A stretch of DNA of 64,000 bases from Lunularia cruciata (lineage: Eukaryota; Streptophyta; Marchantiopsida; Lunulariales; Lunulariaceae). The translations under genes were made by a program, and so were the position numbers. Under the pieces are notes generated by a model. The model made no database searches. It worked only from the letters and a program-made list of their open reading frames with translations, and was not told the DNA's origin. Every line of letters starts with the position of its first letter. The stretch's first letter is position 1. Shown here piece by piece: positions 22,001-33,576 of the stretch. Location of the stretch: contig OX419756.1 of assembly GCA_948567375.1 (NCBI GenBank), forward strand, positions 6,205,001 through 6,269,000. Reading direction: 5' to 3'.

Positions 22001-23356
22001 AAAATCTCACAGATGACATTTTAGACAGACTTCTCTCCGTTAAACTGATGCTTTGGAGTGCTGTAGTGTCCAATTCTTGAAACAAACGAAGTTACAAGTC
22101 TATGTCGTTCATTTGGAATCTAATCCTGTTCATGATGCAGTATGCTCATTAGACATCTGTGACAGGCAGAATCCATTTTCACCAAACGAAAGTAAAGCCA
22201 TGTCATGGCCTTGCGTAGAACACTCTTGCCGATAGACTCCGTCCGCATGCCCTTTAGGGACTGCCTGTCGACTCCCTTATAAATGGCCTAGCTCATTGTC
22301 ACCGATCGTATAACCTCAACACATAATTTCTGCACCTTTCGAACTACCTTTGTGAGACCAATTGGAGTCGGTAACTGTAGGTAGATACTTAAACAAAATG
22401 CTTTCAGGAGCAATCAGCTGTGGCCCTCACGGCGGTGATCACGATCATGATATCAAAATGCTATGGTTTGAGATATATACAGCAAAATTCTTCCAACTTC
22501 AGAGTACTCAAGATCATTACTTTGAGTACTTCACAACCGAAGAAGTAAGGGTAGCAGGACGGCAGAATATCCAATCCAGCTTGCATTAGACAAACATGCG
22601 GTGTCGAAACAGACGCAAATCTACTATTCCACGTACTGAATTCATCTATTCACAACATGAAAGGCCCACGCCACAACAGTGCACCGCCTGCACGAGAGAA
22701 GAATAAAAACATTTGCTGAAATGTTCGTGTGGGTCGTAATCAATACAGTTGAAAGATGCCCAATCTGACACAAAGATTCGTGCACGTGATATGACCAATC
22801 GGGTTTCAGAGCACACTTTTTGAAAGGGCACAACCTATAGTCTGGAAGAAATCCAGTTTAACTTATGCTAATCTACGTCTGGTCATATCCGAGGAGAATG
22901 AAAATAGCGAGTTTTATGTATACAGAATAAAGGCAGTACAGGAAAACTGCAGGTTCCAACGTATGCAAGATTATATTGTGGGCTATAGGTATGTTTTCAA
23001 CCATAATCTTATAAAGGTTAACTTCGTTCTTTACCACTTCTCTCTCCACGTTTGTTCACTGAAGAGGTTGTGACACAAGTTCTTCGCAAAGGCAACGATA
23101 CAGACCTTACGTGGACACATAAGATCTCAATGAATTAGGGGTGAAATCATCCTAAATGAAGGGCTCCAAGTAAATGCCTTTCCCAAACAAGATAAGACCC
23201 AGTACGTGAGTCTGGAATCCAGCAATAAATATTTGGTTACATCGCTCTACGTAAGTGCGGTGCGGTTTGTGTCCTCGTGGCATAGACCATGAGTTGCTTG
23301 GAAAGATCGATCAGATCATAAAGAGGATGATAATGCAAGAAATCATCGACAAGAAA
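19053..23356. other. duplicated non-coding DNA, no gene recognised
   Basis: This is the middle of duplication copy 1. It aligns with 47677-52590, but the open frames in the two copies do not keep a common reading: where both are open (for example 22053-22235 against 50928-51131) most differences change the amino acid. I therefore see no coding gene. A 65-base word near 20950 recurs at 49610, 50670 and, inverted, at 36420. Near 21290 and 21480 a CTCTTGTCTTTCTTTC...GATAATGTCATGATTACAGAATTGGATACAGAT block occurs twice, also in copy 2. Confidence 0.55.
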
Positions 23357-23899
23357 TCATCTCCTGTATGCAGGAACAATATCCCCTGTTTCTGGTTGCA
23401 CCGTAGCCCAGCTAAACAACCCATGGTTCTTGGCGAAATCAAACAGTGCAGAGTGTAACTCTCCCGTCTCCTCCCTTGAGACCATGTCCACAACAACATT
23501 CTCATCCAGCCTCCCATAATAGTCCTTCCCAATCGAGCTCATACATTCATCTTCTTAAGGTTGCATATACTTTTCTACAATCCTGGATAATTGTTGTCCT
23601 TTGGTGGAGTCACTCACGTGATCACCGTAAAATTTGTAATCGTGAAGATCCAGCAAATCAGAGGAGTAACCAAGAAGAACAAATTTGTTGGAATCTCTCG
23701 ATCCAATTCCTAGAAGAATCGGACAGATCCTTTATTTCGTGCTCAACAAGGCCATCGCTTGATCCAAGTTGCCTGCACTCTACATAAGATCTCGAAGAAC
23801 GAAGTGCCAAGGCATCCTTTTCCTATTGCTCGAGCCAGTATAATTCATCCAATTTTTTCAGGAATCCCCAGTCGACCAGAGTGCCCAGTACCACAACCG
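23357..23899 (-). pseudogene. C45 acyltransferase-like gene, 5'-truncated copy
   Basis: The minus strand matches the 3' part of the intact gene at 52517-53884. It begins abruptly at 23899, where the duplication ends, so the signal peptide, the N-terminal half and the nucleophile Cys region are missing. The C-terminal part reads DYYGRLDENVVVDMVSREE, then LHSALFDFAKN, FSWATVQPETGD and IVPAYRR then TGA at 23357-23359. The intact copy runs on for 27 further residues, so a deletion removed the end here. Frameshifts occur between 23600 and 23850. Confidence 0.88.
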
Positions 23900-24789
23900 C
23901 AAGCACTTCATCTTGACTTTGATAGAATTGTTCCAAAAAAAGTTTACTTTTTTGCTCAAGTTTGTATTAATATGAGAACAAACATCTATAGCAAACATTG
24001 TTCTTTTGACTCCAAAATTTTAAATAAATTACTCTTTAAAGTCTACTTGTTAAGAGATAATCTACAACGTAGTCCGAGTTTTGTGTGACGTTACATTTTT
24101 GTCAAAATGGCAATATCTTGAATACGAAAAGACAGAATCCAAACCAAGGCTACTTTATTGTGATAATGAAAGAACTCTGGTTATCTGAAAGGTATCGGTT
24201 AGCAATATCGGTGTGAGGACTTTAATTATATTTAAATAGATGGATTTCTGAGTAAACATTTGATCCATACAGTTATGATTGTGGTCAACTGTAAAAATTT
24301 GAGCTTCAATGATTTTAAAATTCTCTTGAAAGGAGCATTCAGATATGCAAACAAGAAGGAGGTTTTGTTTTTTCGAACTTTATTGTAGAATTAAGGTAAA
24401 GAATACGAGAATGTAGTATATTTTCTCTGTCAAGATATAGCTTAACAATGTGATTTTCAACTATGGATTGGATGTTAAATTAATAATTTAGCATCCAATC
24501 CATAAATGGAAAAAGGAGGTTTGATTTCAAATGGTAAATGATAGCTCCAGTAGATTTGAAACATATTTACACTAAAACATATTCCACTAAGAATGAATGG
24601 TCTACATTTTGAGCACAACTTTTACACATATTCCGCTAAGAATGAATGGTCTACATTTTGAGCACAACTTTGAATCAATTGCTTTTCTAGCGGAAATAGG
24701 CTTCTAGAATATTTAATATCATATCTTCAAGCCTTGAGGATGGACTTGCGGCATCCTTGTAACCTATCATGTAATGCAATCTACCAATC
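23900..24789. other. AT-rich spacer with small repeats
   Basis: There is no gene. At 24462-24504 lies a near-perfect 43-base palindrome (TATGGATTGGATG ... CATCCAATCCATA). At about 24579-24675 a 49-base unit containing CTAAGAATGAATGGTCTAC is tandemly duplicated. The right part may belong to the LTR-bearing fragment that follows on the minus strand. Confidence 0.6.
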
Positions 24790-25290
24790 AAGTGAAGATT
24801 CTAACTACATACATACACATCCAGGAACTTCATGTACCTAAAAGAAATAAGATAATGGAAGATCACATTTGAATTTTCAAATGAGTAAAAATTTGAATGC
24901 TAGACATTAGCTTGGGCTTTGGTATTTATAGAAAAGCTAAGTATAAAATTTCCAAAAAGCTTCCAATGAAAGTTCCTTTTGGAATTTGCCTTTCTTGGAG
25001 TGCAAGCCAAGCTAGCCATCTACTTGGCATACAATCTAAGGTAACAAATTATTCAGAGTATAAATTATTCTATCTCTAGTAAATTCCTAGAAGCTCCTCA
25101 CCAAGAAACTTTCTAGATGATTCTAAAATATTCTACCCAAAAGGCTTCATAGATATTTTAGAACATATAATTCTTAGATGTATGCTAGTTCTATCTCCTT
25201 TTGTTAAATTTAGTTTATTCTACTAACTCATTAGCTTTTGTTAACTCAATAGTATTACATATTCCTCCACTGCTAGTTGGTGATGTACTC
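24790..25290 (-). repeat. LTR plus adjoining internal end of a chromovirus-like element
   Basis: Read on the minus strand, ACATCACCAACTAGCAGTGG and GGAATATGTAATAC (25290-25250) match the internal end, purine tract and LTR start of the chromovirus at 4250-4290. Downward, GGCTTGCACTCCAAGAAAG and TATAAATACCAAAGCC match the LTR at 4510-4590, including its TATA box. The LTR starts at 25259; its far end is unclear beyond about 24840. Because internal sequence is attached, it is not a clean solo LTR. Confidence 0.75.
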
Positions 25291-25299
25291 ATCATCATA

Positions 25300-27770
25300 G
25301 ATTTTTCAAACTCTTGTAGGGCTATTTGAGGATTTTGGAGATGAGAGAGAGGTTTGCATGTGGTGTCATTTCAAAAGACCTTATACTCAACTTATCATTG
25401 GATGTCTCTTTGTGTAGGAATATGATTGAATTTGTACTCTTATGATTGTTAACAAGGTGATACAATTAGATAATGGTTGATTGTATCGTAGCAATGTGTT
25501 CAAAGAGTATTGTGTAGAGAATAGGATCAAAATGATCAAAATTGTCCTTGAGACATCACAAAAAAATGGTGTGGCTGAACATTTGAATAGAACTATCAAT
25601 GAGAGAGCCAAGTGCATGAGACTATAAGCAAGGTTACCAAAAACTTTTTGGGTCGATGTAGTCAGCACAACTGCATACCTCATAAGTCAAGGACTCTCAA
25701 TGCCTTTGAGATTTAAGATCCTTGAGGAGAATGGTCAAGAAAGAAGGTGAATCTCTTGCACTCAAGAACCTTGGCTATATCTCATATGTAGGGATTCAAG
25801 ATAGTGATAGAGACAAGCTTGATTCTAAATCAAGAAAGTGTTTCTTCATTTGATATGAAGCAGATGATACGTGTTATTGTCTTTGGGATGAAGATGAAAG
25901 AAAAATGTTGAGAAGTAGAGATGTCATTTTCCATGAGAATGTTATGTACAAAGATAAGCTTGAATCAAGTTCTGAAGTTATAAAAGAACAAGTAGAACAT
26001 CAAGAAGAAGTAGTGTCGGAAGACATCTTTGAGAATGATGTTGTAAGAAATAGGAGTTTGGTGGGAACCAAGGAGGTCATATCAAATCCAATCATGCCTA
26101 TAACTGATTTGAGGAGATCTACTAGATTGCAAGAACCAGTAGAGAGGTATTCCCCATTTATGTATTATTTACTCTTGACAAAAAATAGTGAATTTGAGTG
26201 CTACTCAGAGCCAATGCAAAAGGAGGACTCGTTGCAGTGGTAGCTTGCAATGAAGGAAGAGATGTCATCCTTAGAAAGAAATGAGACTTGATCATTGACC
26301 AATTTTCCAGAGGAAAAGAAGGCATTGCAAAACAGAGGGTGTACAAAATCAAAGAAGAACATGATGGAAGCAAGTAGTACAAGACCAGACTTGTGGCAAA
26401 GGGTTTTCAACATACAAAAGGTATAGACTACAATGAGATTTTCTCTCCCATAGTTAAGATGATTACTATCAGATTGGTCTTAGGTCTTGTGACAAGAGAG
26501 GATTTGCATCTAGAACAACTAGACGTAAAAACAATGTCTCTACATGGAGAGCTTGAGAAGGATGTCTATATGGCACTACTTGAGGAATTTCAAATCACAA
26601 AAAAAGGGAACTTGGTTTGAAGAAGAGTCTCTATGGTTTGAGACAAGCTCCTCGGCGGTGGTATTTGAATTTTGATGGCTTTATGGCCAACAATGGTTAC
26701 ACTAAATGAAAAATGGACTATTATTGCTACATTAAGTCATTTGGTGATTTATATATCATCTTGTTGCTTTATGTTGGTGATATGTTGGTTTTTGAATCCA
26801 ACATGAGGGAAATAAACAAGCTAAAGTGCCAATTGTTTGATGGATTTGAAATTAAAGATCTAGATCTTTCAAGATAGGTACTTGGAATGAGGATTATACA
26901 AGACAGATCTATAGGTACTTTCAAGTTGTCTCAAGAGAAGTCCATCAAGAAGTTGATGGAAAAACTTGGTCTTTAGACTGTTACAATTTGAACCACTCCC
27001 TTGGGAAGTCACTTCAAACTCTCTCAAGAGCAATCACCAAGAATCGATGCTAATAGAGAGTACATGAGTACACTATGCATCAGCAATTGTAAGTTTTGAT
27101 GTATGCAATGGTATGCAATAGGCCAAACATTGCTCGTGTAGCTGGAGTTGTATGCAGATTCATGTCAAACCCAAGAAGAGAAAATTAGGATGCAATGAAA
27201 TAGATGTTAAGCTATTTGAAAAGTACCTTTGATAAAACAATTTTTTTCAAGCAAAAGATGTTATTTTAAAGTGCTCCACTGATGTAGACTTGGAGAATCA
27301 AAAGAGAACTATAGTGTATGTGTTTACCTAGGGTGGTACTGCAGTTAATTGGATGTCTAGCTAGCAAAAGAGTGTTGCTCTTTCTACCATAGAACTTGAG
27401 TACATGGCCATCTCAAAGGCTACCAAGGAAATGATCTGGTTGAAAAAATTTATGGTAGAGCTAGGCAAGAAATAAAATGACCATATAATCTCTATAGTGA
27501 TAGCTAGAGTGTTATCAGTCTTGCAAAGAATCCTATATTTCATTCCAAGACAAGTATATTCAATTGAGGTATCACTTCATTGTGAATTGATAGATGGTGT
27601 ACTATATTGGCTTTGGTAAAGATTGCTTTAGTAAGAAATCCTGCAGATATGTTTACTAAGATAGTCACAATTAAGAAGTTCAAGCAAAGCATAGTTGTAG
27701 TTGGACTTTGAAGTTAAATCTTTTGCCTTGTACATTCTAGTGACAAGTAATGTAAAACTCCAAGTGGGAG
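25300..27770 (+). mobile_element. Ty1/copia retrotransposon, 5'-truncated and decayed
   Basis: Integrase, the variable linker, reverse transcriptase and RNase H occur in the copia order. Integrase: IVLETSQKNGVAEHLNRTI and WVDVVSTTAYLI (about 25530-25690). Linker: RDVIFHENVMYKDK and RRSTRLQEPVERYSP. Reverse transcriptase: AKGFQHTKGIDYNEIFSP, IRLVLGLV, EQLDVKT, HGELEKDVYM, then LLLYVGDMLVF, where the catalytic YVDD reads YVGD. RNase H: KSVALSTIELEYMAISKATK. The end reads NPADMFTKIV, the usual copia terminus. Gag, protease and the 5' LTR are missing. Multiple stops and frameshifts show an inactive copy. Confidence 0.92.
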
Positions 27771-27774
27771 ATTG

Positions 27775-28345
27775 TTAAGTTTAAAGTCTGATTAATTACA
27801 AGAATGTTGGAGAGCTAGTACGGGACAAATCTTGACATTATGTGATTCCCTTTATGGGTGTAATACCAATAGCTACACATATTATTTGGCTTGGTAACAT
27901 ATGGAAGGATGTTATGTATGATGGGCTAGGTAAATCAGATAGAGGTATCACCAAAAGAGTACTTATACTAATAGTGCAAAAATCATAAACGACTTGAAAA
28001 CTTTAGAGTCAACTTTGGAGGCCTAAATAGATGAACTAGGCCTTGAAAATATACAAAGTCTCCCTCACCCCCAAATAGGACCAGAACAGATTTGACCAAC
28101 CAGATAGGACTAGAACCAATATGTCATCCATGCATACAACTAATCTAGGGTAGAGTGCACTGACATGTCACCTATCTATTTATCTGATCCAAGGGTGAAG
28201 GTTCCTTTGAGTGAATACTCTTTGTTATAAAATAAAGTCAAGATGCTCCTTTAAAGCATCAGAGTATTGAAACTTGAAATTTTGTATTGTTTCTCTTGTG
28301 TTTCTCTTAAGGTCTCCTGTCCTTAGAAGATTACCATGGGATTGA
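27775..28345 (+). repeat. 3' LTR of the copia element
   Basis: The polypurine tract AAGTGGGAG sits immediately before TTGTTAAG, the standard copia 3' end. The unit shares blocks with 28530-29020: AGATAGAGGTATCACCAAAAG against AGATAGAGATGTAACCAAAAG, GGAGGCCTAAATAGATGAACTAGGCC against GAAGGCCTAAAAAAATGAAGTAGGCC, and the CTCCCTCACCCCC tract. The right border is approximate. Confidence 0.65.
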
Positions 28346-28529
28346 ATAGAAAGATAGTCCACATCTAGATTCATATCTTTATGAATATAGATGAAAATGA
28401 GGAGTGCTTTATTCTGTTTGAAGTAGTTTTCTCAAGGGCTTTCCATAGACACTAACATCATGGGAAATGAAGCTTTAAAAAAGAAATTATGCTCACTTGA
28501 AGTTCAAAACAAATGTGTCTTTGAGGGGG

Positions 28530-29020
28530 GTTGTAATACAATTAGCTAGACACACTATTATAGGTGTAAATTAGTTTGATAGAATCTTTAGTGAATTTAT
28601 ACACAATGGTCTAAGTAGATTAGATAGAGATGTAACCAAAAGAGGACTTCCATTAATAGGGTAGAGGCCAAAAACACACCAAAAATTTTAAAGCCAATTT
28701 TGAAGGCCTAAAAAAATGAAGTAGGCCTCAGAAAATAGAAACTTCCTCCTCCCCCAAAATGCCTTCTCCCCAAAAGATTCTCTACAATCAAAGTCATAAA
28801 ACTAACCCATGGATCGATCTCAAGGTGTAGCTTGCAGACATATCACTTATCCATGTATCTAATCTAAGGGTGTAGCTCCCTTGGAGAAAAACTTCTCCAT
28901 TACATAATAAAGTAGAAGTGTTCCTTTGGGGTATTAGCGTATTGAGGAATTCAACCTTGTGTTTTTTTTGTATTTTTCTTAGGGTTTCTCTAGTCCTTGA
29001 AACATTACATGGAGCTACTG
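28530..29020 (+). repeat. second, diverged copia-type LTR
   Basis: A purine tract (TTTGAGGGGGG) precedes a unit starting TTGTAATACAATTAGC that matches the LTR at 27775-28345 in several blocks, including the CTCCTCCCCC region and the TAAGGGTGTAGCTCCC segment. Divergence from the first LTR is considerable. It looks like the 3' end of a second, related copia element whose body is lost, with about 185 bases between the two LTRs. Confidence 0.55.
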
Positions 29021-29639
29021 AATTTTACTGCAAGAGCTATGAGACCTAAGAGCATGGCATGGGACCTATAGGAAAGCTCTTGGACTATGGGAATGTACTT
29101 TATGAGAAGGCTATGGACATAAATCACACTTTTAGAATTGTAGAATTGAGTGAATGATGTGTGTCAGTTGGTACCAAAAAATCTAGGATTTAGATACAAG
29201 ATCAAGCTACACAAAAATTCTAGAACTTGATTAGGGTCTCCACGTGCAAGTGTATTTATAGTGTAAGTGTTGGTATTCATTGTGACTTTGATAGTTCTTT
29301 TTTTACAATTCTTAATCGACAGTTCAAGAGTGAATAAAAATCTCATGCAATTATGGATGTAGGCAGATATTGGCCAAATCACATAATATTTGGCATAATT
29401 TGTGTGCATATTTTTCTTGACCAGATTGATGAATGATTTCTGCTACATAGCATAGCCAGATTTGGAATGTTTTTGCTTTCCCAAATTCATGGTTGCATTA
29501 TTTTCTCCCAAAATTTATGTGCTCCAAATGTATTATGATTGGTCTCCAATTCATGGTTGTATTATTTCCTCCCAACATTTCTGGGATCCAATTGTAAGAT
29601 ATTCAACAAGGGTTTATGATTTGTATGTATTATTACTTG
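29021..29639. other. spacer with a small tandem repeat
   Basis: No gene. Around 29483-29528 and 29549-29594 a block with ATTCATGGTTG-ATTATTT-CTCCCA is repeated once. The rest is AT-rich and unassigned; part could be copia internal sequence, but no motif is readable. Confidence 0.5.
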
Positions 29640-30290
29640 TTTCCCCAAGATAATGTCTTCACATCTTTGACATGTATTCCATTGCAAGTCATTCTTGATC
29701 TCAAGCGGAATAATTCTTCTCTATTGCATTTAATAATCAAGATACAAAGGCAATGGGATGCAATCCATCCAAAACTCTTTTTGCAATACAACGCTACTTA
29801 CAAAGTTAAAAGCATCAAAATCCACCACATATTGTACTTGAGAATCATATGGTTGACTGAAAAATTGTGAAGACACCATATCCTTAAGTTTCTTGAATGT
29901 TTTCCTTTTTTGGTGGTCCACTCAGAACTTTTTTCACCAAGAGATTAGTCCATGGTGTGCTCACATGAACAAATTTTATGGAATCCTCTCGAGTAAGCCA
30001 ATTGGTAATACATTTGATTTCCTACTCTTCCATCTTGATTCCTTCTATTGAAACCTTATGGTCCAGGAAAATAACTTCTTTTTGTGGAATGGTACACTTA
30101 GATTTCTTGTAGTAGACCCTCTATTGTCAAAGGTAGATTAAAACTTATTGTAAATGGTTCTTGTGTTCTATCTATATCTTATTGTAAATTAAAATATCAT
30201 TTAAGAACATTATCCTGTATCAATTGAATAGTATCTCTAACATCTAATGAATTTGATCTATAAAAATCACCACAGCATTTATCATGAGTA
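29640..30290 (-). pseudogene. gypsy reverse transcriptase and RNase H fragment
   Basis: On the minus strand it reads, in changing frames, KKSKCTI-PQKEVIFLDHKV, then SIEGIKMEE, then DMVSSQFFSQPYDSQVQYVV and DFDAFNFVSSVVLQKEF, then GLHPIAFVS and KNYSA. The chromovirus at 1.4-2.7 kb has the very similar VDFDAFNFAIGAVLQQEF and DGLHPIAFVS, so the two are close relatives. The fragment covers the end of reverse transcriptase and the start of RNase H. It is riddled with stops. No LTR adjoins it. Confidence 0.75.
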
Positions 30291-31951
30291 GTATGGATCA
30301 TAGCAAGGCTAAGTGAAGTCAAGATTCATTTGTGTGATATTGAAGAAACTAATCATTCATTGCTTGTGCATTGATATTGAATAAAACAAAAGAAAATGAT
30401 GGATTTGGTTAAACAAACCTTGTGTCCTACTTATAAGTTATTTGAATTTGATACCAAGATTAAAATAAAATAAAAACCTATATTAACTGCCAAGTGAGAT
30501 ACTATGGATAGTGAATCTGCCTTACACTCCGAAGGACAAGGTACAATGGGCCAACTTCCCTTATTTAAGTACAGATGATTTGCTTAATTGAGTAGTAGTG
30601 TGCACTTACATAGAGTTTGACCTCCACATTCATAAGTATTATGAATTATGAAAGTACAATTATGAAAGTACATTGTAAAATTGAGACCTTATATCCCTAT
30701 TTAAGAAGAGAAGGGAACTAAGAGTAAATCAAATAGTAAAATTATTGAAGTATTTGAACATAATAATGCCAATTGAGTGAAAATATTAGAGCATAAATTG
30801 ATAAGAATAGATTCTTATCAGTAAAATAATAGATATAGTAATAATAGTTGGATGTGTTATAACATACCTTTATACAATACAACAGAATCTTATTCAACTT
30901 GGTCATCTTAAAAAGTCATAACTTTCATTAAACCTGTTTCAGTGTTAATCATCTTTGGTCCTAACCTTTACCATCTACACTACATTCTTTTATTCTCGTA
31001 TCCTTTGAGGTCTAATACTAAAAACAGGTGCTGCTTTTGCTCACAAACGCTCTTCCTTACATTTCTAAATTTCTTACAACTAGAAACTGCCACACTCAAT
31101 CAGGGCAAAGCCGTTAGACATTCAACAGATCTTACTGACTGAATCATACTAACCTGGACAAATTGAACACATTGAGCTCTAAGCGCTAAGTCAAAGATTA
31201 CCGGAACATGCGTTGCGAATATGCGCAAAGTGAACTAGGAGAGGAGTACTGAATTTTCTAGTCTTCAAGGTCAGCTAATTTTCTTGGGAAATAATGTCTT
31301 CTGCCTAGGCCGTACGTTTGGTAAAGATGCAACAGACACGAGATACTTACTCTTGGACGAGGTTCACTAAGTGGCCATGTAGCTAAAGCGATGTGGACAG
31401 AAGCTATGACGAGTCCTTAACTCAAACTTCGTACCAAAGTTTAGGAATTTCTGTCAGAATCTAGATGCGCACTCCTCCCGGGGATGTGCAATTTTCCCCT
31501 AAACAAAGCAGCAAAGAAAGAAGAACGAGAATCGCACCCACTTTATTGCGAACATTGTGGAACAATGTTCAACAACAGCTCGCGGCACTTGAGAGGAAAG
31601 GGGACACACATCAAATAGCAGAAAGGATGGGATGGATCCATCATGCAGGGATAAAACCTCGTACAAGGATAAGACCCAAGGAATAAGATAGGACTAAACC
31701 CCATCTTGAGTGCTCTCAATGTGCCTTGAGAGCACTTGTTAACATCGCCTCTCACGGACTTGTGAAGCGGACCTGTCTGTCAACTTGTAGAGCCTATAGA
31801 ACACTAGCTCTTCCAATCTCACTTTGGGGTGCCTACTCTAATTGCATCTAAACAACGCGAACTACAGGTGCAGCTACTCAGAGGATTCTTCTAAGTTCAG
31901 TGTGTTTGAATTCAGCGTCATAATCTGAAACGGATTGACCAGTGCGGAACA
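30291..31951. other. AT-rich then mixed spacer, no gene recognised
   Basis: Bases 30291-31140 are strongly AT-rich without coding signal. Bases 31150-31950 have normal base composition and short open frames on both strands (the longest about 73 codons) that I do not recognise. Confidence 0.5.
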
Positions 31952-33576
31952 ATGAACAGAGTGAGATCTGATGGAGCATTCGGAGGCCGCTATGAACAAG
32001 TTTGCGGAATCTTCTTTGTCGATGTTGGTCCATCAATGGAGTCGAAGGTCCAAACCTGGTTGCCACTGTTATCTCGATTCGCTCAGGTCTCAATTTCTCA
32101 GACGTCCTCTCGTGTGACCTTGAAGCAGTCTTTCTCCAGCCCGGCACTGAAGAAAATTGACGAAGTTGCTTACTCCTTTCCACTTTACGACAGCGCCTCT
32201 GTGGTGGCATTCACCTGCAAGATAGGAGAGCGCACCATCCATGGCATAGTATAGGAAAAGCACAAAGCTAAAAGGACTTATGAAGCGGCTAAATCTCGAG
32301 GACAGAGCATTTTCACCATTCCTCCACTCTGCCCCTTCTCCAGTAGTGCAGTGTACGTCTTCATGTCTTCCGCGGAGCAAGTCCAAAATCCCTTACCCTG
32401 CGTGGCTCTATTACTTCTGGCGAGATATTAGAGCTTGAAATTCCTTTGAACGACATCGGAGTGGGCACGACTGTACACCAGTTGGCAGCAAGAAAATTGA
32501 TGCGAGAATTAGAGGACGGTGATAGCTATCTTCACGCTGGTAAATTTGGTATCGATCCAGTGAAGGACGAAGGGAAATTCATGGACTGGGTCGAGAGAGA
32601 AGGCGTACGAGTTGGAATTACATGCGGAGTGGCAGGCAAGTGGACAAGTTTTGTAGCTGTTGACAATCATGAAGGGAGATTGCAAGGAGCCGACTGATGA
32701 CGAGAATGATTGTGCCGCGGACGAGAGTATGCACATGCCTGAGATGCGACAGAGACTAGCCTCGCCAACACTTTTCTGCTGACCGAATAATGGCAAAGCC
32801 CCATTTTACCTTTTTCGTCTCTCCCTTGTACGGCTTGATGGGGTCTTCCCATCATTCGTGTTCTCTACGCGGTCGCCTTTTTCGTATAATGGCAAAAAGA
32901 AGAAGTGTTTCAAGTAAAGCTGTTACCACTTCAGATGATTCATATTCTGTTCTGGTAACTGCAGCTTCATCAGCGAGTCCACTTTTTAGCATAGCTCCTA
33001 GCACATCCCTGGCTGAAACGGAGAATCGAATGTCCACTGGACCCCAGAAAGAGTTGCAGACAACCACTATATCACTAAAAAGCTTACGGCTGCAAAAAAT
33101 GTTCAGAATACGTCGGTCGTCGTTCGTCTGCTATCTCCAGCTCTCCACATGTAACTGGTCTTGATGATCTACAGTTCGCCGAGTACACACGAGTATCGAG
33201 GGATCCAACAAACCAAGTACCCGATGGAGAAACAGAAGAAACAAAAACTTACCATTTGATGCAGCAACAAGCATATGACGGAAGTTTCTCATCCAACACT
33301 GGCGATACTACAGAACGTTCGCGACGTTTTGCCGGTTTCACGACGTTTGTGCAGCAAGAACAAGACTTCTCGTCTATCCTAGCTTTGACAAGCCAGAAAA
33401 TCGACAAGCTGTTGTGCATAGCTCTAGCCATCTGCATGTTTCAAGCCATGAAGAATATGAAGGATGTTTGGAGTCTTGTCGTAGAGAAGGCCGAAGAATG
33501 GGCTCTCGGTGTAGCAGGAGATAAGGCGTGGACCTTAGTGACACAGTGGGCTTCGGAAGATCTAGCCAATAGATGA
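31952..33576 (+). pseudogene. VIT/VWA-type protein pseudogene lacking the VWA domain
   Basis: The start reads a VIT domain: VSISQTSSRVTLKQSF, then KKIDEVAYSFPLYDSASVV, AFTCKIGERTIHGIV, stop (TAG at about 32252), EKHKAKRTYEAAKSRGQ. The frame then changes and the reading jumps to the C-terminal part: SLTLRGSITSGEILELEIPL, VHQLAARKLMRELEDG, GVAGKWTSFVAVDN. The von Willebrand A domain with its MIDAS motif, which should lie between, is absent. After a small insertion (32798-32885) the tail continues (QQAYDGSFSS, then KNMKDVWSLVVEKAEEW) to a stop at 33576. Related proteins (VWA5A/B type) have about 800-1000 residues. The identity rests on these motifs; function of plant members is not known to me. 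Confidence 0.75.
32798..32885 (+). repeat. short interspersed element, copy A, with target-site duplication
   Basis: An 88-base insertion is flanked by an exact 11-base direct repeat, ATAATGGCAAA, at 32787-32797 and 32886-32896. It contains TTGTACGGCTTGATGGGG with the hairpin GATGGGGTCTTCCCATC (6-base stem, 5-base loop) and, further on, CTACGCGGTCGCC. It sits in the tail of the VIT/VWA pseudogene. Related copies are at 17150, 17628 (partial) and 45682. There are no terminal inverted repeats and no coding capacity. Confidence 0.75.

Larger units (their letters stand above)
17628..23899 (+). repeat. large direct duplication, copy 1
   Basis: This segment matches 45730-53153 in the same order and orientation, with many substitutions and indels. 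It starts inside a partial short interspersed element (TTTCCCATCTTTC...ACGCGGTCTCC) and ends in the middle of the C45 coding sequence, at ACAACCG. Relative to copy 2 it lacks about 440 bases near 18290 (including an exon), about 190 bases near 21935, and about 365 bases near 23350. Both genes in it are dead, so this is the decaying copy. Confidence 0.92.

Noticed and set aside
22053-22235. Open frame conserved in both duplication copies (LQVYVVHLES-PVHDAVCS)
   Set aside because: Differences between copies mostly change amino acids, so there is no sign of protein-level constraint; the similarity is explained by recent duplication.
24790-25290. Clean solo LTR
   Set aside because: About 30 bases of internal sequence, including the purine tract, are attached to the LTR start, so it is a truncated element rather than a recombination product.
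32798-32885. The short interspersed element as an intron-like insertion (introner)
   Set aside because: No consistent GT...AG ends are found on either strand of the inserts, although flanking duplications exist.
32798-32885. The hairpin core as a group II intron domain V or tRNA-derived SINE head
   Set aside because: It lacks the AGC triad and bulge of domain V and has no A-box or B-box match.
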